Below, piece after piece: positions 22,549-22,619 of a stretch of 22,619 bases of DNA (positions are counted from its first letter, which is position 1; every line of letters starts with the position of its first letter). A model generated the notes under the pieces. That model searched no databases. It had not been told where the DNA came from and was given only the letters and a program-made list of their open reading frames with translations. The position numbers and the translations under genes are program-made. Source of the DNA: Nymphaea colorata (Eukaryota; Streptophyta; Magnoliopsida; Nymphaeales; Nymphaeaceae); assembly GCF_008831285.2 (NCBI RefSeq), contig NW_022205102.1, positions 1-22,619 of the forward strand, written 5' to 3'.

Positions 22549-22619
22549 GAGAATGGCAACAGCAGCAAATTTGTCAATAACCGTCTTATATTGCACGGGA
22601 TGCAGATTGAGGGGCCTCA
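22404..22619 (-). CDS. C-terminal end of an unrecognised gene, two exons, cut by the window edge
   Basis: Exon 22619-22546 encodes RPLNLHPVQYKTVIDKFAAV then AILQ and ends CTCCAG|GTCTCT. The last exon, 22460-22404, follows CTTCTGACAG and encodes GFLDFANRNLKLREQEKS and TGA. Both are phase 0, so removing 22461-22545 leaves one open frame. The charged C-terminal tail and matching phases support a real gene, convergent with SQD1. I do not recognise the family from these 42 residues. The 85-bp intron is largely a CT microsatellite. Confidence 0.65.
22508..22544. repeat. AG/CT microsatellite inside a short intron
   Basis: About 18 AG units on the + strand. On the - strand the CT run begins directly at the intron's donor (GTCTCTCT) and fills nearly half of the 85-bp intron. 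Confidence 0.9.

Overview
This looks like nuclear DNA of a flowering plant. It is AT-rich, with long introns and leader introns, many decayed repeats and GA microsatellites. One gene is unmistakable: SQD1, the chloroplast UDP-sulfoquinovose synthase (+ strand, about 18.0-21.5 kb). Species and family cannot be told from the sequence alone.

Right part (18.0-22.6 kb): SQD1 has a spliced 5' leader (intron 18176-19361), a first coding exon of exactly 340 codons and a second of 137 codons plus stop, giving a 477-residue protein. A convergent gene on the - strand enters from the right edge. Its last two coding exons and stop are visible, but its product is not recognised.

Middle (11.0-18.0 kb): a - strand 5' end lies divergent to SQD1. 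It has a leader with an AG|GTAAAC donor and then an exon encoding the N-terminal signature of plant SEC16 (EDQTDEDFFDK). The SEC16 frame is broken after 17 codons, the expected start codon reads TTG, and no central SEC16 domain was found in the window. It is best read as a decayed or partial SEC16 copy. The interval between it and SQD1 holds a diverged tandem repeat of about 225 bp (16.0-16.4 kb) and short elements with GTTTGGAT ends, one directly against the SQD1 leader. A 215-bp GC-rich palindromic element with 12-bp perfect inverted ends sits at 12226-12440.

Left part (1-11 kb): mostly intergenic or intronic sequence. It contains a rearranged direct segmental duplication (about 1.09-3.09 kb and 3.95-5.38 kb), several small tandem duplications, a Ty1/copia RNase H remnant, and scattered short exon-like segments on the - strand. 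Some of these have splice-like borders and two are kept in both copies of the duplication. I could not assemble them into a recognised protein.

No RNA genes, CRISPR array or bacterial-type system was seen. SQD1 makes the sulfolipid headgroup precursor and is phosphate-responsive in other plants; nothing in the window suggests that its neighbours work in the same pathway.
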